Below the pieces are notes generated by a model, which saw only the letters and a program-made list of their open reading frames with translations, did no database searches and was not told the origin of the DNA. A program made the translations under genes and the position numbers. A stretch of 64,000 nt of DNA from Pseudomonas sp. AN-1 (GTDB taxonomy: Bacteria; Pseudomonadota; Gammaproteobacteria; Pseudomonadales; Pseudomonadaceae). Below are positions 15,342-29,109 of the stretch, piece by piece. Within the stretch, counting starts at the first letter, position 1. Each line of letters starts with the position of its first letter. The stretch lies in contig NZ_CP139195.1 in the NCBI RefSeq assembly GCF_034057115.1, positions 4,154,001-4,218,000 of the forward strand, given 5' to 3'.

Positions 15342-15374
15342 ACAAAAAAGGCGATCCTCGGATCGCCTTTTTTG
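15342..15374. terminator. Bidirectional terminator between sspB and dolP
   Basis: AAAAAAGGCGATC and GATCGCCTTTTTT pair around CTCG. Both arms carry A/T tracts, so it serves both convergent genes. Confidence 0.92.
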
Positions 15375-15389
15375 TCGCTGGCTGTCCGC

Positions 15390-16906
<1,517 letters not shown>

Positions 16907-16910
<4 letters not shown>

Positions 16911-18715
16911 TGGGCGGCTGCCTCCAGGCGATAGACCTGGCCGTTGCGGTACTCCGCCCACGGCAGGCTGCGCGCGACGCGCTGGCCGGGAGCCAGCTGC
17001 AGGCTGCCGGACAGGCCCTCCAGGCGGGTGCCCGGCAGGGTCTGCAGCTGGCCGAGGCGCGGCGCCAGGCGATAGGCATCGGCACCCATGGCGTACAGGC
17101 GGCCGAGGCTGCCGGCGGCGGCCGGCCACTGGCCGACCACCTGCTCGCGCAGCGGGTCGGCCTCGCCCAGCAGCCAGGGGGTTTCGCAGAAGCGGATGCC
17201 GTCGAGGTCGAGATCCTGGCTCGGGTCGTTGCTGCCGGTGAACAGGTGCGAGGTGGCGTACACCGGCAGGTCGCCGGCGTACTGGAAGGCCAGGGTCGGC
17301 TTGATCTGCCGGGCCTGCGCCGGGGTGGCGGCGAGGAACACGAAGTCGACGTCCTGGCGGCGTGCCGGCTGCGCCTCTACCTCGCTGCCGAGGCTGTCGC
17401 GCAGGCGCTTGGCGCGTGCTTCGCTGTCGCGCAGCTTGAGCAGGTCGGCGATCTGCTGGGCCAGGCGCACCGGCTGATCGACGTGCTCGGCCGCGATCAG
17501 GCTGCCGCCGCGCGCCTGCCAGTCCTTGCTGAAGGCGGCCAGGACGCGGTTGCCCCATTCACCGCTGGGCACCAGCGCCACGGCGCGGCGCATGCCGTCC
17601 TGCCACGCCCGTTCGGCGACCGCGCGGGCTTCGTCCTCGGCGGCCAGGCCGAACTGGAACAGCTGGGCCGGGCCCTCGCCGACGTTCTCGCTGTAGTTGA
17701 GCGCCAGGGTGGCGACCGGCAGCTGTTCGCGACGGTTGAGCTGGTTGACCAGCGGCTTCTCCAGCGGGCCGACCACCAGTTGCACGCCGTCGGCCTGGGC
17801 CTGGCGATAGAAGGCATCGAGATCGGTCAGTTGGCTGCTGTCGTGCAGGCTGATGTGCAGTTCGCTGTTGCCGCTCTGGTAGTGCGCGGCGAGGAATCCG
17901 TCGCGCAGGGCCTGGGCGGCACTGGCCAGCTGCCCCTGCTGGGGCAGCAGCAGGGCGACGCGGGTCAGCGGGCGGGCGGCGATTTCCTGCAGCTGGACCA
18001 GTGCCTGCGGCAGCTGGCGGGCTGCGGGGTGTTGCGGGTGCTGGGCCTGCCATTCGGCGATGCGCGTCACCTGCTGCGCTGGGGTGGCGTTGCTGCGCGC
18101 CAGGCGAGCGAGCTCCAGCCAGCCGCCGAGGTCGGCCTCGGGGCTGCTGGCGCTGGCCAGCTGGCTGGCGGACAGGTTGCCGAGCAGGCTCCAGATCGCC
18201 TCGTGGTTAGCGGCAGCGCTCTGGCCCTCCAGCAACGGGGCGACGTACACCCGCTCGCGGGCGGCGGCCAGCGGCTGGCCGTCGGCCTGCAGGGCCTTGG
18301 CGCGGGTCAGCTGGCTGCGCACCTGCTGGCCGACCGGCAGTTCGCCGAGGCGCTCGAAGCTGGGGTGCTGCAGCGCCTGCAGGGCGGCCTTGGGCTTGCC
18401 GCGGGCCAGGGCCAGCTCGGCCTGCAGGGTGCTGGCGAAAACCTGCTGGGCCGGCAGCAGCTCGTCGAGCTTGAGCAGGTCGAGGATCTGCTGGGTCTGC
18501 GCCAGATTGCCCTGGCGCAGGGACTGATCGGCGGCGGACAGGCGCAGCAGCGTGGCCTGTGCCGGCTTGACCTGCGCCGCCTGCTGCAGCAGCTGCTCGG
18601 CGCTGGCCTGGGACGGGACCGGCAGCTCACCGAGGCCGGACGTCTGCTGGCCGGCGCAGGCGGTCAGCAGGCCGACCAGGCAAAGGACGGAAAGGGGGCG
18701 CAGTCGGGCGATCAT
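16907..18715 (-). CDS. lpoA: LpoA-type penicillin-binding protein activator lipoprotein
   Basis: A 602-residue outer-membrane lipoprotein. Signal peptide MIARLRPLSVLCLVGLLTAC ends at lipobox Cys20. A helical TPR-like N-terminal half (about 25-250) is followed by a periplasmic-binding-protein-like domain (RVALLLPQQGQLASAAQALRDGF onward). This is the LppC/YraM family; E. coli LpoA activates the class A synthase PBP1A from the outer membrane. Start ATG at 18715 was chosen over an upstream one at 18751 because it places the signal peptide at the N-terminus. Divergent from rsmI; heads the lpoA-yraN-SIS-dolP operon. Confidence 0.92.
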
Positions 18716-18837
18716 GTCAGTAATTCCGATTCGCAGGCTGGAAAGGGGCAATTGTACCCAAGCCCCGGCGGCGGTGCGATCTTGGCACGGCGAAACCCGC
18801 TACAATGCCGCATTTGGGCTGGCAGCGGGATGGCGAT

Positions 18838-19692
18838 GTGAACACTCCGGGGACTCTTTATGTGGTGGCTACGCCGATCGGCAACCTCGAGGACATCAGC
18901 GCGCGGGCGCTGCGGGTGCTGCGCGAGGTCGCGCTGATCGCCGCCGAGGACACCCGCCACAGTGCCCGCCTGCTGCAGCACTTCGGCATCAATACGCCGC
19001 TGGCCGCCTGCCACGAGCACAACGAGCGCGAGCAGGGTTCGCGCCTGGTGCAGCGCCTGCTGGCCGGCGACGACCTGGCGCTGATCTCCGACGCCGGCAC
19101 GCCGCTGATCTCCGATCCCGGCTATCACCTGGTGCGCAACGCGCGGGCCGCCGGGGTGCGTGTGGTGCCGGTGCCCGGCGCTTGTGCGCTGATCGCCGCG
19201 CTGTCGGCTTCCGGGCTGGCCTCCGACCGCTTCGTCTTCGAGGGCTTCCTGCCGGCGCGCGCGACGGCGCGGCGGCAGCGTCTGCAGGTGCTGCTCGAGG
19301 AGCCGCGCACGCTGATCCTCTACGAGGCGCCGCACCGCCTGCTGGAGTGTCTCGCCGACCTTAGCGAGCTGTTCGGCGTCGAGCGTCCTGCGGTGCTGGC
19401 GCGCGAGCTGAGCAAGACCTTCGAGACCATCAAGGGGGCGCCGCTCGGCGAGCTGCACGACTGGGTGGCGGCTGACAGCAACCAGCAGCGTGGCGAATGC
19501 GTGCTGCTGGTGGAGGGTTGGCAGGCGCCGGAGGGCGAGGAGGCGCTGAGTGCCGAGGCGCTGCGCGTGCTTGACCTGCTGCTGGCCGAGTTGCCGCTCA
19601 AGCGGGCGGCGGCGCTGGCGGCGGAGATCACCGGGGTGCGCAAGAATCTGCTCTACCAGCAGGCGCTGGGGCGACAGAAAGCCGAGGATTGA
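18838..19692 (+). CDS. rsmI: 16S rRNA (cytidine1402-2'-O)-methyltransferase
   Basis: A 284-residue tetrapyrrole-methylase-fold enzyme that 2'-O-methylates C1402 of 16S rRNA. Motifs: [17 protein letters not shown] at the start, [25 protein letters not shown] and [15 protein letters not shown], all typical of RsmI/YraL. GTG at 18838 gives the normal N-terminus; an upstream in-frame ATG at 18805 would add 11 residues without family support. Partner RsmH, which methylates N4 of the same nucleotide, is encoded 1.2 kb downstream. Confidence 0.94.
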   Translation: MNTPGTLYVVATPIGNLEDISARALRVLREVALIAAEDTRHSARLLQHFGINTPLAACHEHNEREQGSRLVQRLLAGDDLALISDAGTPLISDPGYHLVRNARAAGVRVVPVPGACALIAALSASGLASDRFVFEGFLPARATARRQRLQVLLEEPRTLILYEAPHRLLECLADLSELFGVERPAVLARELSKTFETIKGAPLGELHDWVAADSNQQRGECVLLVEGWQAPEGEEALSAEALRVLDLLLAELPLKRAAALAAEITGVRKNLLYQQALGRQKAED

Positions 19693-19694
19693 GC

Positions 19695-19723
19695 TTGTTA
19701 TCCGGGCGCGCAGTGAGTACCCT
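19695..19723 (+). promoter_or_regulatory. Probable rnpB promoter
   Basis: TTGTTA (19695-19700), 17-base spacer, TACCCT (19718-19723). The predicted RNA start near 19733 is about 10 bases downstream, as expected. Confidence 0.6.
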
Positions 19724-19732
19724 GCGCGCCGG

Positions 19733-20080
19733 AGAGTCGGCCGGACAGTCGCTGCCCTGCTTGCAGGGGGGAGGAAAGTCCGGGCTCCACAGGGCAGAGT
19801 GCCAGGTAACGCCTGGGAGGCGCGAGCCTACGGAAAGTGCCACAGAAAACAACCGCCTAAGCGCGCAAGCGCCGGTAAGGGTGAAAAGGTGCGGTAAGAG
19901 CGCACCGCACGACTGGCAACAGTTCGTGGCTAGGTAAACCCCACTCGGAGCAAGACCAAATAGGGATCCATTGGCGTGGCCCGCGCTGGATCCGGGTAGG
20001 TTGCTTGAGGTCGTCAGCGATGGCGATCCTAGAGGAATGACTGTCCTCGACAAAACCCGGCTTACAGGCCGGCTCTCCTT
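19733..20080 (+). ncRNA. rnpB: RNase P RNA component, class A
   Basis: Catalytic RNA that matures the 5' ends of tRNAs. Conserved segments read directly: GAGGAAAGTCCGGGCTCC (CR-I), GGGCAGAGTGCCAGGTAACG, CCTGGGAGGCGCGAGCCTAC, ACAGAAAACAACCGCC, GGTAAGGGTGAAAAGGTGCG, AAACCCCACTCGGAGCAAGA and CCAAATAGGG (CR-IV/V). The 3' part ends CCCGGCTTACAGGCCGGCTC, where GGCTTACAGGCC is P1-proximal. The ends are estimated to within a few bases by pairing AGAGTCGGCCGG with the 3' strand. The sequence is close to the Pseudomonas RNA I know. Confidence 0.97.
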
Positions 20081-20160
20081 CCTTCCGCTTTCTTCTCTTT
20101 CATTATCGGCGGCAGTTTTTAATTTCGAATTGCTATTGCTCTTGATAAAGAACTTTAAGT

Positions 20161-20196
20161 TCGAGAGCTGGCATGCCGATATCCCTCGATTTTTTC
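20161..20196 (+). terminator. Possible terminator downstream of rnpB
   Basis: A short stem TCGAG/CTCGA with an internal GGCATGCC palindrome is followed by a run of six T, about 80 bases beyond the mature rnpB end. The 318-base gap 20081-20399 otherwise holds an AT-rich stretch and the mraZ control region. Confidence 0.35.
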
Positions 20197-20280
20197 TCCC
20201 GGTTTACCACTCCTAATTCCCGCCTGTCGGTCTCTTCTCTAAGTTGCGGTCCAGTAAGGATTTTTCCTGTCGGGCTCGCC

Positions 20281-20310
20281 TTGACTGGGTCGCTGGGGCG
20301 TTCCTATAGT
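20281..20310 (+). promoter_or_regulatory. Pmra promoter of the division and cell-wall cluster
   Basis: TTGACT (20281-20286), 18-base spacer, TATAGT (20305-20310), with a transcription start expected near 20317, immediately upstream of the MraZ boxes and 83 bases before mraZ. Confidence 0.75.
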
Positions 20311-20319
20311 GTGTAAGGG

Positions 20320-20344
20320 TGGGGGAAAGTGGGTGAAAGTGGGG
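20320..20344 (+). promoter_or_regulatory. MraZ operator, three TGGGN boxes
   Basis: TGGGG (20320-20324), TGGGT (20330-20334) and TGGGG (20340-20344) are spaced exactly 10 bases apart with GAAAG between them. Known MraZ sites are TGGGN repeats separated by five bases, so the cluster is very likely autorepressed by MraZ. Confidence 0.88.
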
Positions 20345-20399
20345 ATTCCAGCCGTGTAACACAGCTCTTGGCGGCTGAGCACAACGGGGATGCGCAGCC

Positions 20400-20855
20400 G
20401 TGTTTCGCGGAGCCAATGTCATAAGTCTTGACGCCAAGGGCCGCCTGACGATGCCGAGCCGGTATCGCGACGAGTTCATGGCGCGCTGCGCCGGTCTGCT
20501 TGTGGTGACCATCGACACCATCGACTCCTGCCTGTGTGTCTATCCCCTCGATGAATGGGAACTGATCGAAGCCAAGTTGCGCGAACTGCCGTCGCTGCGC
20601 GAGGAAAACCGTCGCCTGCAGCGCCTGCTGATCGGCAATGCGGTGGATCTGGAACTGGATGCAGCCGGACGTTTCCTCGTGCCGCCGCGTCTGCGCGATT
20701 ACGCCGGGCTGGACCGCCGTGCGGTGCTGGTCGGCCAGCTCAACAAGTTCCAGTTGTGGGACGAGGCGGCCTGGGCCCTGCGTTGTACGCAGGACCTCCA
20801 GGCCATCAAGGAACCCGGCGCGTTGCCGGAAGAATTACGCAACCTGATACTTTGA
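20400..20855 (+). CDS. mraZ: MraZ transcriptional repressor
   Basis: A 151-residue AbrB-fold DNA-binding protein with two SpoVT/AbrB repeats: [16 protein letters not shown] (about 9-24) and [20 protein letters not shown] (about 83-102), the DxxGRxxxP signature in each. It assembles as a ring and represses its own promoter and the following cluster. GTG start at 20400. The operator 56 bases upstream fits direct autoregulation. Confidence 0.95.
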   Translation: MFRGANVISLDAKGRLTMPSRYRDEFMARCAGLLVVTIDTIDSCLCVYPLDEWELIEAKLRELPSLREENRRLQRLLIGNAVDLELDAAGRFLVPPRLRDYAGLDRRAVLVGQLNKFQLWDEAAWALRCTQDLQAIKEPGALPEELRNLIL

Positions 20856-20856
20856 T

Positions 20857-21797
20857 ATGAATGCAGCCACCTTCAGCCATGTGACCGTCCTGCTCCGCGA
20901 AGCCGTCGAGGCGCTCGCCGTGCGCGCCGACGGCTGCTATCTGGATGGCACCTTCGGTCGCGGAGGTCACAGCCGCGAAGTGCTCCGCGCACTCGGCCCG
21001 GCCGGCCGCCTGCTGGGCTTCGACAAGGATCCGCTGGCGATCGCCACCGGTCGCGAACTGGCGGCGGCGGATGAGCGCTTCCAGATCGTCCAGCGCAGTT
21101 TCGCCGAACTGGGCAAGGAGGTCGCCGCGCGCGGCCTGAACGGCAAGGTCGACGGCGTCCTCCTCGATCTCGGCGTGTCCTCGCCGCAGCTGGACGACCC
21201 CGAGCGCGGTTTCAGCTTCATGAACGACGGCCCGCTGGACATGCGCATGAACCCGGATGCCGGGGTCAGCGCCGCGGACTGGATCGCCTCCGCCAGCGAG
21301 GAAGAGATTGCCCGGGTGTTCTACGAGTACGGCGAGGAGCGCTTCTCGCGGCGCATGGCGCGCGCCATCGTGCAGCGCCGCGGCGAGTGCCCGTTCACCC
21401 GTACCGCCGACCTCGCCGAGGTGATCGCCGCCGCCAACCCGGCCTGGGAGAAGGGCAAAAACCCGGCCACCCGTGCCTTCCAGGGCCTGCGCATCCACAT
21501 CAACAACGAGCTGGGCGATCTCGAGCGGGGCCTCGGGGCGGCCCTCGAGGCGCTCGCCGTCGGCGGCCGCCTGGTGGTGATCAGTTTCCACTCGCTGGAG
21601 GATCGCATCGTCAAGCAGTTCATGCGCCGCCAGGTGAAGGGCGAGGCCGACAACCTGCCGCGCGATCTGCCGGTGCAGGTGGCCCGCTTCGAGCCGCGCC
21701 TGAAGCTGCTGGGCAAGCCTCAGTACGCGTCGGCCGAGGAACTCAAGGCCAACCCGCGCTCGCGCAGCGCGGTCATGCGCGTGGCGGAGAAGCTGAG

Positions 21798-21801
<4 letters not shown>
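20857..21801 (+). CDS. rsmH: 16S rRNA (cytosine1402-N4)-methyltransferase
   Basis: A 314-residue SAM-dependent methyltransferase (MraW). Motifs: [13 protein letters not shown] start, [13 protein letters not shown] (SAM-binding motif I), [15 protein letters not shown] and the C-terminal [16 protein letters not shown]. It modifies the ribosomal P site at the same base as RsmI. One base separates it from the mraZ stop; its own stop overlaps the ftsL ATG (ATGA). Confidence 0.97.
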
Positions 21802-23823
<2,022 letters not shown>

Positions 23824-23824
<1 letters not shown>

Positions 23825-25290
23825 TGCCGATGAGTCTGCTGAAGATGTTTCCCCAGGCGCGTCGCGACGCGCTGATCCGCGAACTGAGCCTGGACAGTCG
23901 GGCGCTGCGCCCGGGCGACCTGTTTCTCGCCATCCCCGGCCATCACAGCGATGGCCGGGCCTATGTCGCCGACGCCATCGCCCGCGGTGCCGCTGCGGTG
24001 GCCTACGAGGCCGAGGGCGCGCTCGACATACCCGACTCCGCGGCGACCGTGCTGATCCCGGTGAAGGGCCTGGCCGGCCAGCTGTCGGCCATCGCCGGGC
24101 GTTTCTACGGCGATCCCAGCCGCAGCCTCGACCTGATCGGCGTCACCGGTACCAACGGCAAGACCAGCGTCAGCCAGCTGCTGGCCCAGGCCCTCGACCT
24201 GCTCGGCCAGCGCTGCGGCCTGATCGGCACCCTCGGCGTCGGCTTCCACGACGACCTGCAGTGCGGCCGCCATACCACTCCCGATCCGCTCGCCGTGCAG
24301 GCCGAGCTGGCGCGCCTCAAGCAGGCCGGCGCCCGGGCGGTGGCCATGGAGGTGTCCTCCCACGGCCTCGACCAGGGCCGGGTCGAGGCGCTGGACTTCG
24401 ACGTGGCGGTGTTCACCAACCTGTCGCGCGACCACCTCGACTACCACGGCGACATGGCTGCCTACGGCGAGGCCAAGGCGCGGCTGTTCGCCTGGCCGGG
24501 CCTGTGCACCCGGGTGATCAACCTCGACGACCTGTTCGGTCGCGAGCTGGCCGCTCGCCCGGCACCGTCGCGGCTGATCAGCTACAGCCAGATCGATCCC
24601 GCCGCCACCCTCTACTGCACCGAGGCCGAGTTCGGCGAGGCGGGCGTGCGCGCCCGGCTGATCACCGCCCAGGGCGACGGCCTGCTGGTCAGCCCGCTGC
24701 TCGGCCGCTTCAACCTGAGCAACCTGCTGGCGGTGGTCGGTGCGCTGATGGGGCTGAATCATCCGCTGGACGAGATCCTGCGCGTGCTGCCGCAGCTCAA
24801 GGGCCCGGTCGGACGCATGCAGCGCCTCGGCGGCGGCGCCGGGCCGCTGGTGGTGGTCGACTATGCGCACACTCCGGATGCCCTGGAGAAGGTCCTCGAG
24901 GCCTTGCGCCCGCACACCCGTGGCCGCCTGCTGTGCCTGTTCGGCTGCGGCGGCGACCGCGACCGCGGCAAGCGCCCGCTGATGGCTGCGGCCGTCGAGG
25001 GGCTGGCCGACGGCGTCTGGGTCACCGACGACAATCCGCGCAGCGAGGATCCGCAGCGGATCGTCGCCGACATCCGCGCCGGCTTCCGCGAGCCGGAGCG
25101 GGTGACCTTCGTCGCCGGGCGCGGCGAGGCGATCCGCCGGCTGATCGCCGGCGCGGCGCCGGACGACGTGATCCTGCTGGCCGGCAAGGGCCACGAGGAC
25201 TACCAGGAAATCGCCGGGGTGCGCCATCCCTTCTCCGATATCGAACAGGCCGCCGCCGCGCTGGCCGAACGCGAGGTGCAGGATGCTTGA
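23824..25290 (+). CDS. murE: UDP-MurNAc-tripeptide synthetase, meso-diaminopimelate adding
   Basis: A 488-residue Mur ligase that adds meso-diaminopimelate to UDP-MurNAc-L-Ala-D-Glu. ATP loop GTNGKTS lies at about 108-114, and DNPRSEDP at about 402-409, where DNPR is the specificity motif for meso-DAP rather than lysine. GHEDYQE follows near the C-terminus. ATG at 23824 overlaps the ftsI TGA; a second ATG at 23830 is an alternative. The 3' end overlaps murF by eight bases. Confidence 0.97.
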
Positions 25291-26659
25291 AGCCTGGATG
25301 CTGAGCACGGTGCTGGGTGCCCTCAGGGGCCGCCTGGCCGGGCCGGATGCCTTCTTCAACGGGGTGAGCATCGACAGCCGCCGGATCGAGCCGGGCCAGC
25401 TGTTCGTCGCCCTGTCCGGCGCGCGCTTCGACGGGCACGACTACCTCGAGCAGGTCGCCGCCAAGAGCGCCGCCGCCGCGCTGGTCGAGCGCGAGCAGGA
25501 GGAAGTCGAGCTGCCGCAGCTGGTGGTGGCCGACACCCGCCTGGCTCTCGGTCAGCTCGGCGCGCTGAACCGCGCCGCCTTCCGCGGCCGGGTCGCGGCG
25601 GTCACCGGCTCCAGCGGCAAGACCACGGTCAAGGAGATGCTCGCCAGCATCCTGCGTGCCGACCACGGCGGCGACGCCGCCGCGGTGCTGGCCACCCGCG
25701 GCAACCTCAACAACGACCTCGGCGTGCCGCTGACCCTGCTCGAGCTGGCGCCGCAGCACCGCAGCGCGGTGATCGAGCTGGGCGCCAACCATGTCGGCGA
25801 GATCGCCTACACGGTCGGCCTGAGCAGGCCGCAGGTGGCGATCATCACCAACGCTGGCAGCGCCCACGTCGGCGAGTTCGGCGGCCCGGAGAAGATCGTC
25901 GAGGCCAAGGGCGAGATCCTCGAGGGCCTGGACGCCGACGGCGTGGCCGTGCTCAACCGCGACGATCCGGCCTTCGAGGTGTGGTCCAGGCGCGCCGCCG
26001 GGCGCCAGGTGCTGAGCTTCGCCATGCACGCCGCCGCCGACTTCAGCGCCCGCGAACTGGCCCGCGACGCCCGCGGCTGCCCGGCCTTCACCCTGGTCGG
26101 CCCGGGCGGTGAGGTGCGCATCCAGCTCAACCTGCTCGGCGAGCACAACGTGGCCAATGCCCTGGCCGCCGCCGCCGCCGCCCACGCCCTGGGTGTCGGC
26201 GGCGCGGCGATCCGCGCCGGGCTGGAGGCCCTGCAGCCAGTCAAGGGGCGTGCCTGCGCGCAGCTCGCTCCGTCTGGAATGCGGGTCATCGACGACAGCT
26301 ACAACGCCAATCCCGCCGCAATCAAGGCGGCGATTGATATACTGGCGGGCTTTTCCGGACGCACCGTCCTGGTGCTGGGCGACATGGGCGAGTTGGGTGC
26401 CTGGGCCGAGGCTGGCCACCGCGAGGTGGGCGCCTATGCCCGTGGCAAGGTCGACGCGCTGTACGCCGTGGGCCCGCTGATGAGCCATGCCGTCGCTGCC
26501 TTCGGCGAGGGTGCGCGGCATTTTGCCAGTCAGGCTGAACTGATCGCCGTCCTCGCTGCCGAACAGTCTCCGGAAACCACCCTGTTGATCAAAGGCTCGC
26601 GCAGCGCGGCGATGGAAAACGTCGTGGCTGCGTTCTGTGCCTGTGCTGGAGAACACTAA
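25283..26659 (+). CDS. murF: UDP-MurNAc-tripeptide-D-alanyl-D-alanine ligase
   Basis: A 458-residue Mur ligase that adds D-Ala-D-Ala (made by DdlB, encoded downstream) to form UDP-MurNAc-pentapeptide. ATP loop GSSGKTTVKEM lies at about 110-120, then TRGNLNNDLGVPLTLL, ELGANHVGEIAYTV, LNLLGEHNVANALAAAA and DDSYNANPAA (C-terminal ligase domain). It starts inside murE, and mraY starts immediately after its stop. Confidence 0.97.
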   Translation: MLEAWMLSTVLGALRGRLAGPDAFFNGVSIDSRRIEPGQLFVALSGARFDGHDYLEQVAAKSAAAALVEREQEEVELPQLVVADTRLALGQLGALNRAAFRGRVAAVTGSSGKTTVKEMLASILRADHGGDAAAVLATRGNLNNDLGVPLTLLELAPQHRSAVIELGANHVGEIAYTVGLSRPQVAIITNAGSAHVGEFGGPEKIVEAKGEILEGLDADGVAVLNRDDPAFEVWSRRAAGRQVLSFAMHAAADFSARELARDARGCPAFTLVGPGGEVRIQLNLLGEHNVANALAAAAAAHALGVGGAAIRAGLEALQPVKGRACAQLAPSGMRVIDDSYNANPAAIKAAIDILAGFSGRTVLVLGDMGELGAWAEAGHREVGAYARGKVDALYAVGPLMSHAVAAFGEGARHFASQAELIAVLAAEQSPETTLLIKGSRSAAMENVVAAFCACAGEH

Positions 26660-27742
26660 ATGCTGCTGCTGTTGGCCGAGTTTCTGCAACAGTTCCACAA
26701 GGGCTTCGCGGTCTTTCAGTACCTGACCCTGCGCGGAATCCTCGGCGTGCTCACCGCCCTGGCCCTGGCACTGTGGCTGGGGCCGTGGATGATCAAGACC
26801 CTGCGCACCCGCCAGATCGGCCAGGCGGTGCGCGACGACGGCCCGCAGTCGCACCTGTCGAAGAAGGGCACGCCGACCATGGGCGGTGCGCTGATCCTCT
26901 CCGCCATCGCCATCAGCACCCTGCTGTGGGCCGACCTGTCCAATCGCTACGTGTGGGTGGTGCTCGGCGTCACCCTGCTGTTCGGCGCCATCGGCTGGGT
27001 CGACGATTACCGCAAGGTGATCGAGAAGAACTCGCGTGGTCTGCCGAGCCGCTGGAAGTACTTCTGGCAGTCGGTGTTCGGCCTCGCCGCGGCGGTGTTC
27101 CTCTATATGACCGCCGCCACCCCGGTGGAGACCACCCTGTTCCTGCCGCTGCTGAAGAACATCGAGATCCCGCTGGGGATCTTCTTCGTCGTGCTGACCT
27201 ATTTCGTCATCGTCGGCTCGAGCAATGCGGTCAACCTGACCGACGGCCTCGACGGTCTGGCGATCCTGCCCACCGTGCTGGTCGGCGGCGCGCTGGGCAT
27301 CTTCTGCTACCTGTCGGGCAACGCCAAGTTCGCCGAATACCTGCTGATTCCCTACGTCGCCGGCTCCGGCGAGCTGATCGTGTTCTGCGGCGCGCTGATC
27401 GGCGCCGGCCTCGGCTTCCTGTGGTTCAACACCTACCCGGCGCAGGTGTTCATGGGCGACGTCGGTGCCCTGGCGCTCGGTGCCGCACTGGGGACCATCG
27501 CAGTGATCGTCCGCCAGGAAGTGGTGCTGTTCATCATGGGCGGGGTGTTCGTCATGGAGACCCTGTCGGTGGTGATCCAGGTCGCCTCGTTCAAGCTCAC
27601 CGGACGCCGCGTGTTCCGTATGGCACCGATCCACCACCACTTCGAGCTCAAGGGCTGGCCGGAGCCGCGGGTCATCGTGCGCTTCTGGATCATCACCGTG
27701 GTGCTGGTGCTGGTCGGCCTGTCCACCCTGAAGCTGAGGTAA
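26660..27742 (+). CDS. mraY: Phospho-MurNAc-pentapeptide transferase
   Basis: A 360-residue inner-membrane enzyme with about ten helices that transfers phospho-MurNAc-pentapeptide to undecaprenyl phosphate, forming lipid I. Motifs: [22 protein letters not shown] with the catalytic Asp pair, [25 protein letters not shown] and [14 protein letters not shown] (Mg-binding His triplet). Starts directly after the murF stop codon with no gap. Confidence 0.97.
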   Translation: MLLLLAEFLQQFHKGFAVFQYLTLRGILGVLTALALALWLGPWMIKTLRTRQIGQAVRDDGPQSHLSKKGTPTMGGALILSAIAISTLLWADLSNRYVWVVLGVTLLFGAIGWVDDYRKVIEKNSRGLPSRWKYFWQSVFGLAAAVFLYMTAATPVETTLFLPLLKNIEIPLGIFFVVLTYFVIVGSSNAVNLTDGLDGLAILPTVLVGGALGIFCYLSGNAKFAEYLLIPYVAGSGELIVFCGALIGAGLGFLWFNTYPAQVFMGDVGALALGAALGTIAVIVRQEVVLFIMGGVFVMETLSVVIQVASFKLTGRRVFRMAPIHHHFELKGWPEPRVIVRFWIITVVLVLVGLSTLKLR

Positions 27743-27747
27743 GAGAG

Positions 27748-29109
27748 ATGACGCTGATCGCTTCCGACCAGTTCCGCATCGTTGTCGGCCTCGGCAAGAG
27801 CGGCATGTCGCTGGTGCGCTTCCTCGCCCGCCAGGGCGTGCCCTTCGCTGTGGTCGACACCCGTACCAATCCGCCGGAACTGGCCACCCTCGAGGCCGAG
27901 TACCCGCAGGTCGAGGTACGCTGCGGCGCGCTGGACGTCGACTTTCTCTGCCGCGCCAGCGAGCTGTACGTCAGCCCCGGCCTGCCGCTGGCCACCGCCG
28001 CGCTGCAGGAGGCCCGGGCGCGCGGAGTCAGGCTGTCCGGCGACATCGACCTGTTCGTACGCCACGCCCGGGCGCCGATCGTCGCCATCACCGGTTCCAA
28101 CGCCAAGAGCACCGTGACCACCCTGGTCGGCGAGATGGCGCAGGCCGCCGGCAAGAAGGTGGCGGTGGGCGGCAACCTCGGCACCCCGGCGCTGGATCTG
28201 CTGGCTGACGACATCGAGCTGTACGTGCTGGAGCTGTCCAGCTTCCAGTTGGAGAGCACCGAGCGGCTGAGCGCCGAGGTGGCCACCTGCCTGAATGTCA
28301 GCGACGACCACATGGACCGCTACAGCGGCATGGAAAGCTATCACCTGGCCAAGCACCGCATCTTCCGTGGCGCCCGCCAGGTAGTGGTCAACCGCCAGGA
28401 CCCGCTGTCGCGGCCGCTGATCGCCGACCAGGTGCCGTGCTGGAGCTTCGGCCTCGACAAGCCGGACTTCAAGTCGTTCGGCATCCTCGAGGAGAACGGC
28501 GAGAAGTACCTCGCCTTCCAGTTCAGCAAGCTGATGCCGGTGCGCGAGCTGAAGATCCGCGGCGCGCACAACCAGGCCAACGCCCTGGCCGCGCTGGCCC
28601 TCGGCCATGCCGTCGGCCTGCCGCTGGCGCCGATGCTCGACACCCTGCGCCGCTTCACCGGCCTGGCGCACCGCTGCCAGTGGGTGCGCGAGCGTGACGG
28701 GGTGACCTTCTACGACGATTCCAAGGCGACCAACGTCGGTGCCGCGCTGGCGGCCATCGACGGCCTGGGCGCCGAGATCGACGGCAAGCTGCTGCTGATC
28801 GCCGGCGGCGACGGCAAGGGCGCCGACTTCAACCCGCTGCGTGCCAGCGTGGCGCGCTACTGCCGGGCGGTGGTGCTGCTCGGCCGCGATGCCGAACTGA
28901 TCGCTGGCGCGCTGACCGGCAGCGACGAGCAGCCGGTGGTGCCGCTGGTGCGTGTCGCCAGTCTCGACGAGGCGGTGCAGCGCTGCGCCGAACTGGCCGA
29001 GGCGGGCGACGCCGTGCTGCTGTCGCCGGCCTGCGCCAGCCTGGACATGTTCAGGAACTTCGAGGAGCGCGGCCGTCTGTTCGCCGCGGCCGCGAGGGAG
29101 CTGCCCTGA
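27748..29109 (+). CDS. murD: UDP-MurNAc-L-alanine-D-glutamate ligase
   Basis: A 453-residue Mur ligase that adds D-Glu. The N-terminal Rossmann part (IVVGLGKSGMSLVRFL) binds UDP. The ATP loop reads GSNAKSTVTTL at about 112-122, with Asn-Ala instead of Asn-Gly. Then LELSSFQLEST, NVSDDHMDRY, GAHNQANALAAL and FYDDSKATNVGAALAAI follow in order. Preceded by AGAGAG; its stop overlaps the ftsW ATG. Confidence 0.97.
   Translation: MTLIASDQFRIVVGLGKSGMSLVRFLARQGVPFAVVDTRTNPPELATLEAEYPQVEVRCGALDVDFLCRASELYVSPGLPLATAALQEARARGVRLSGDIDLFVRHARAPIVAITGSNAKSTVTTLVGEMAQAAGKKVAVGGNLGTPALDLLADDIELYVLELSSFQLESTERLSAEVATCLNVSDDHMDRYSGMESYHLAKHRIFRGARQVVVNRQDPLSRPLIADQVPCWSFGLDKPDFKSFGILEENGEKYLAFQFSKLMPVRELKIRGAHNQANALAALALGHAVGLPLAPMLDTLRRFTGLAHRCQWVRERDGVTFYDDSKATNVGAALAAIDGLGAEIDGKLLLIAGGDGKGADFNPLRASVARYCRAVVLLGRDAELIAGALTGSDEQPVVPLVRVASLDEAVQRCAELAEAGDAVLLSPACASLDMFRNFEERGRLFAAAARELP

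Noticed and set aside
20081..20399. Small plus-strand open frames in the rnpB-mraZ gap as genes
   Set aside because: They overlap rnpB or the promoter and operator, and have no ribosome-binding site or motif.
25022..27640. 872-codon minus-strand frame opposite murE-murF-mraY
   Set aside because: Antisense to three essential, motif-verified genes. No supporting start signal or domain.
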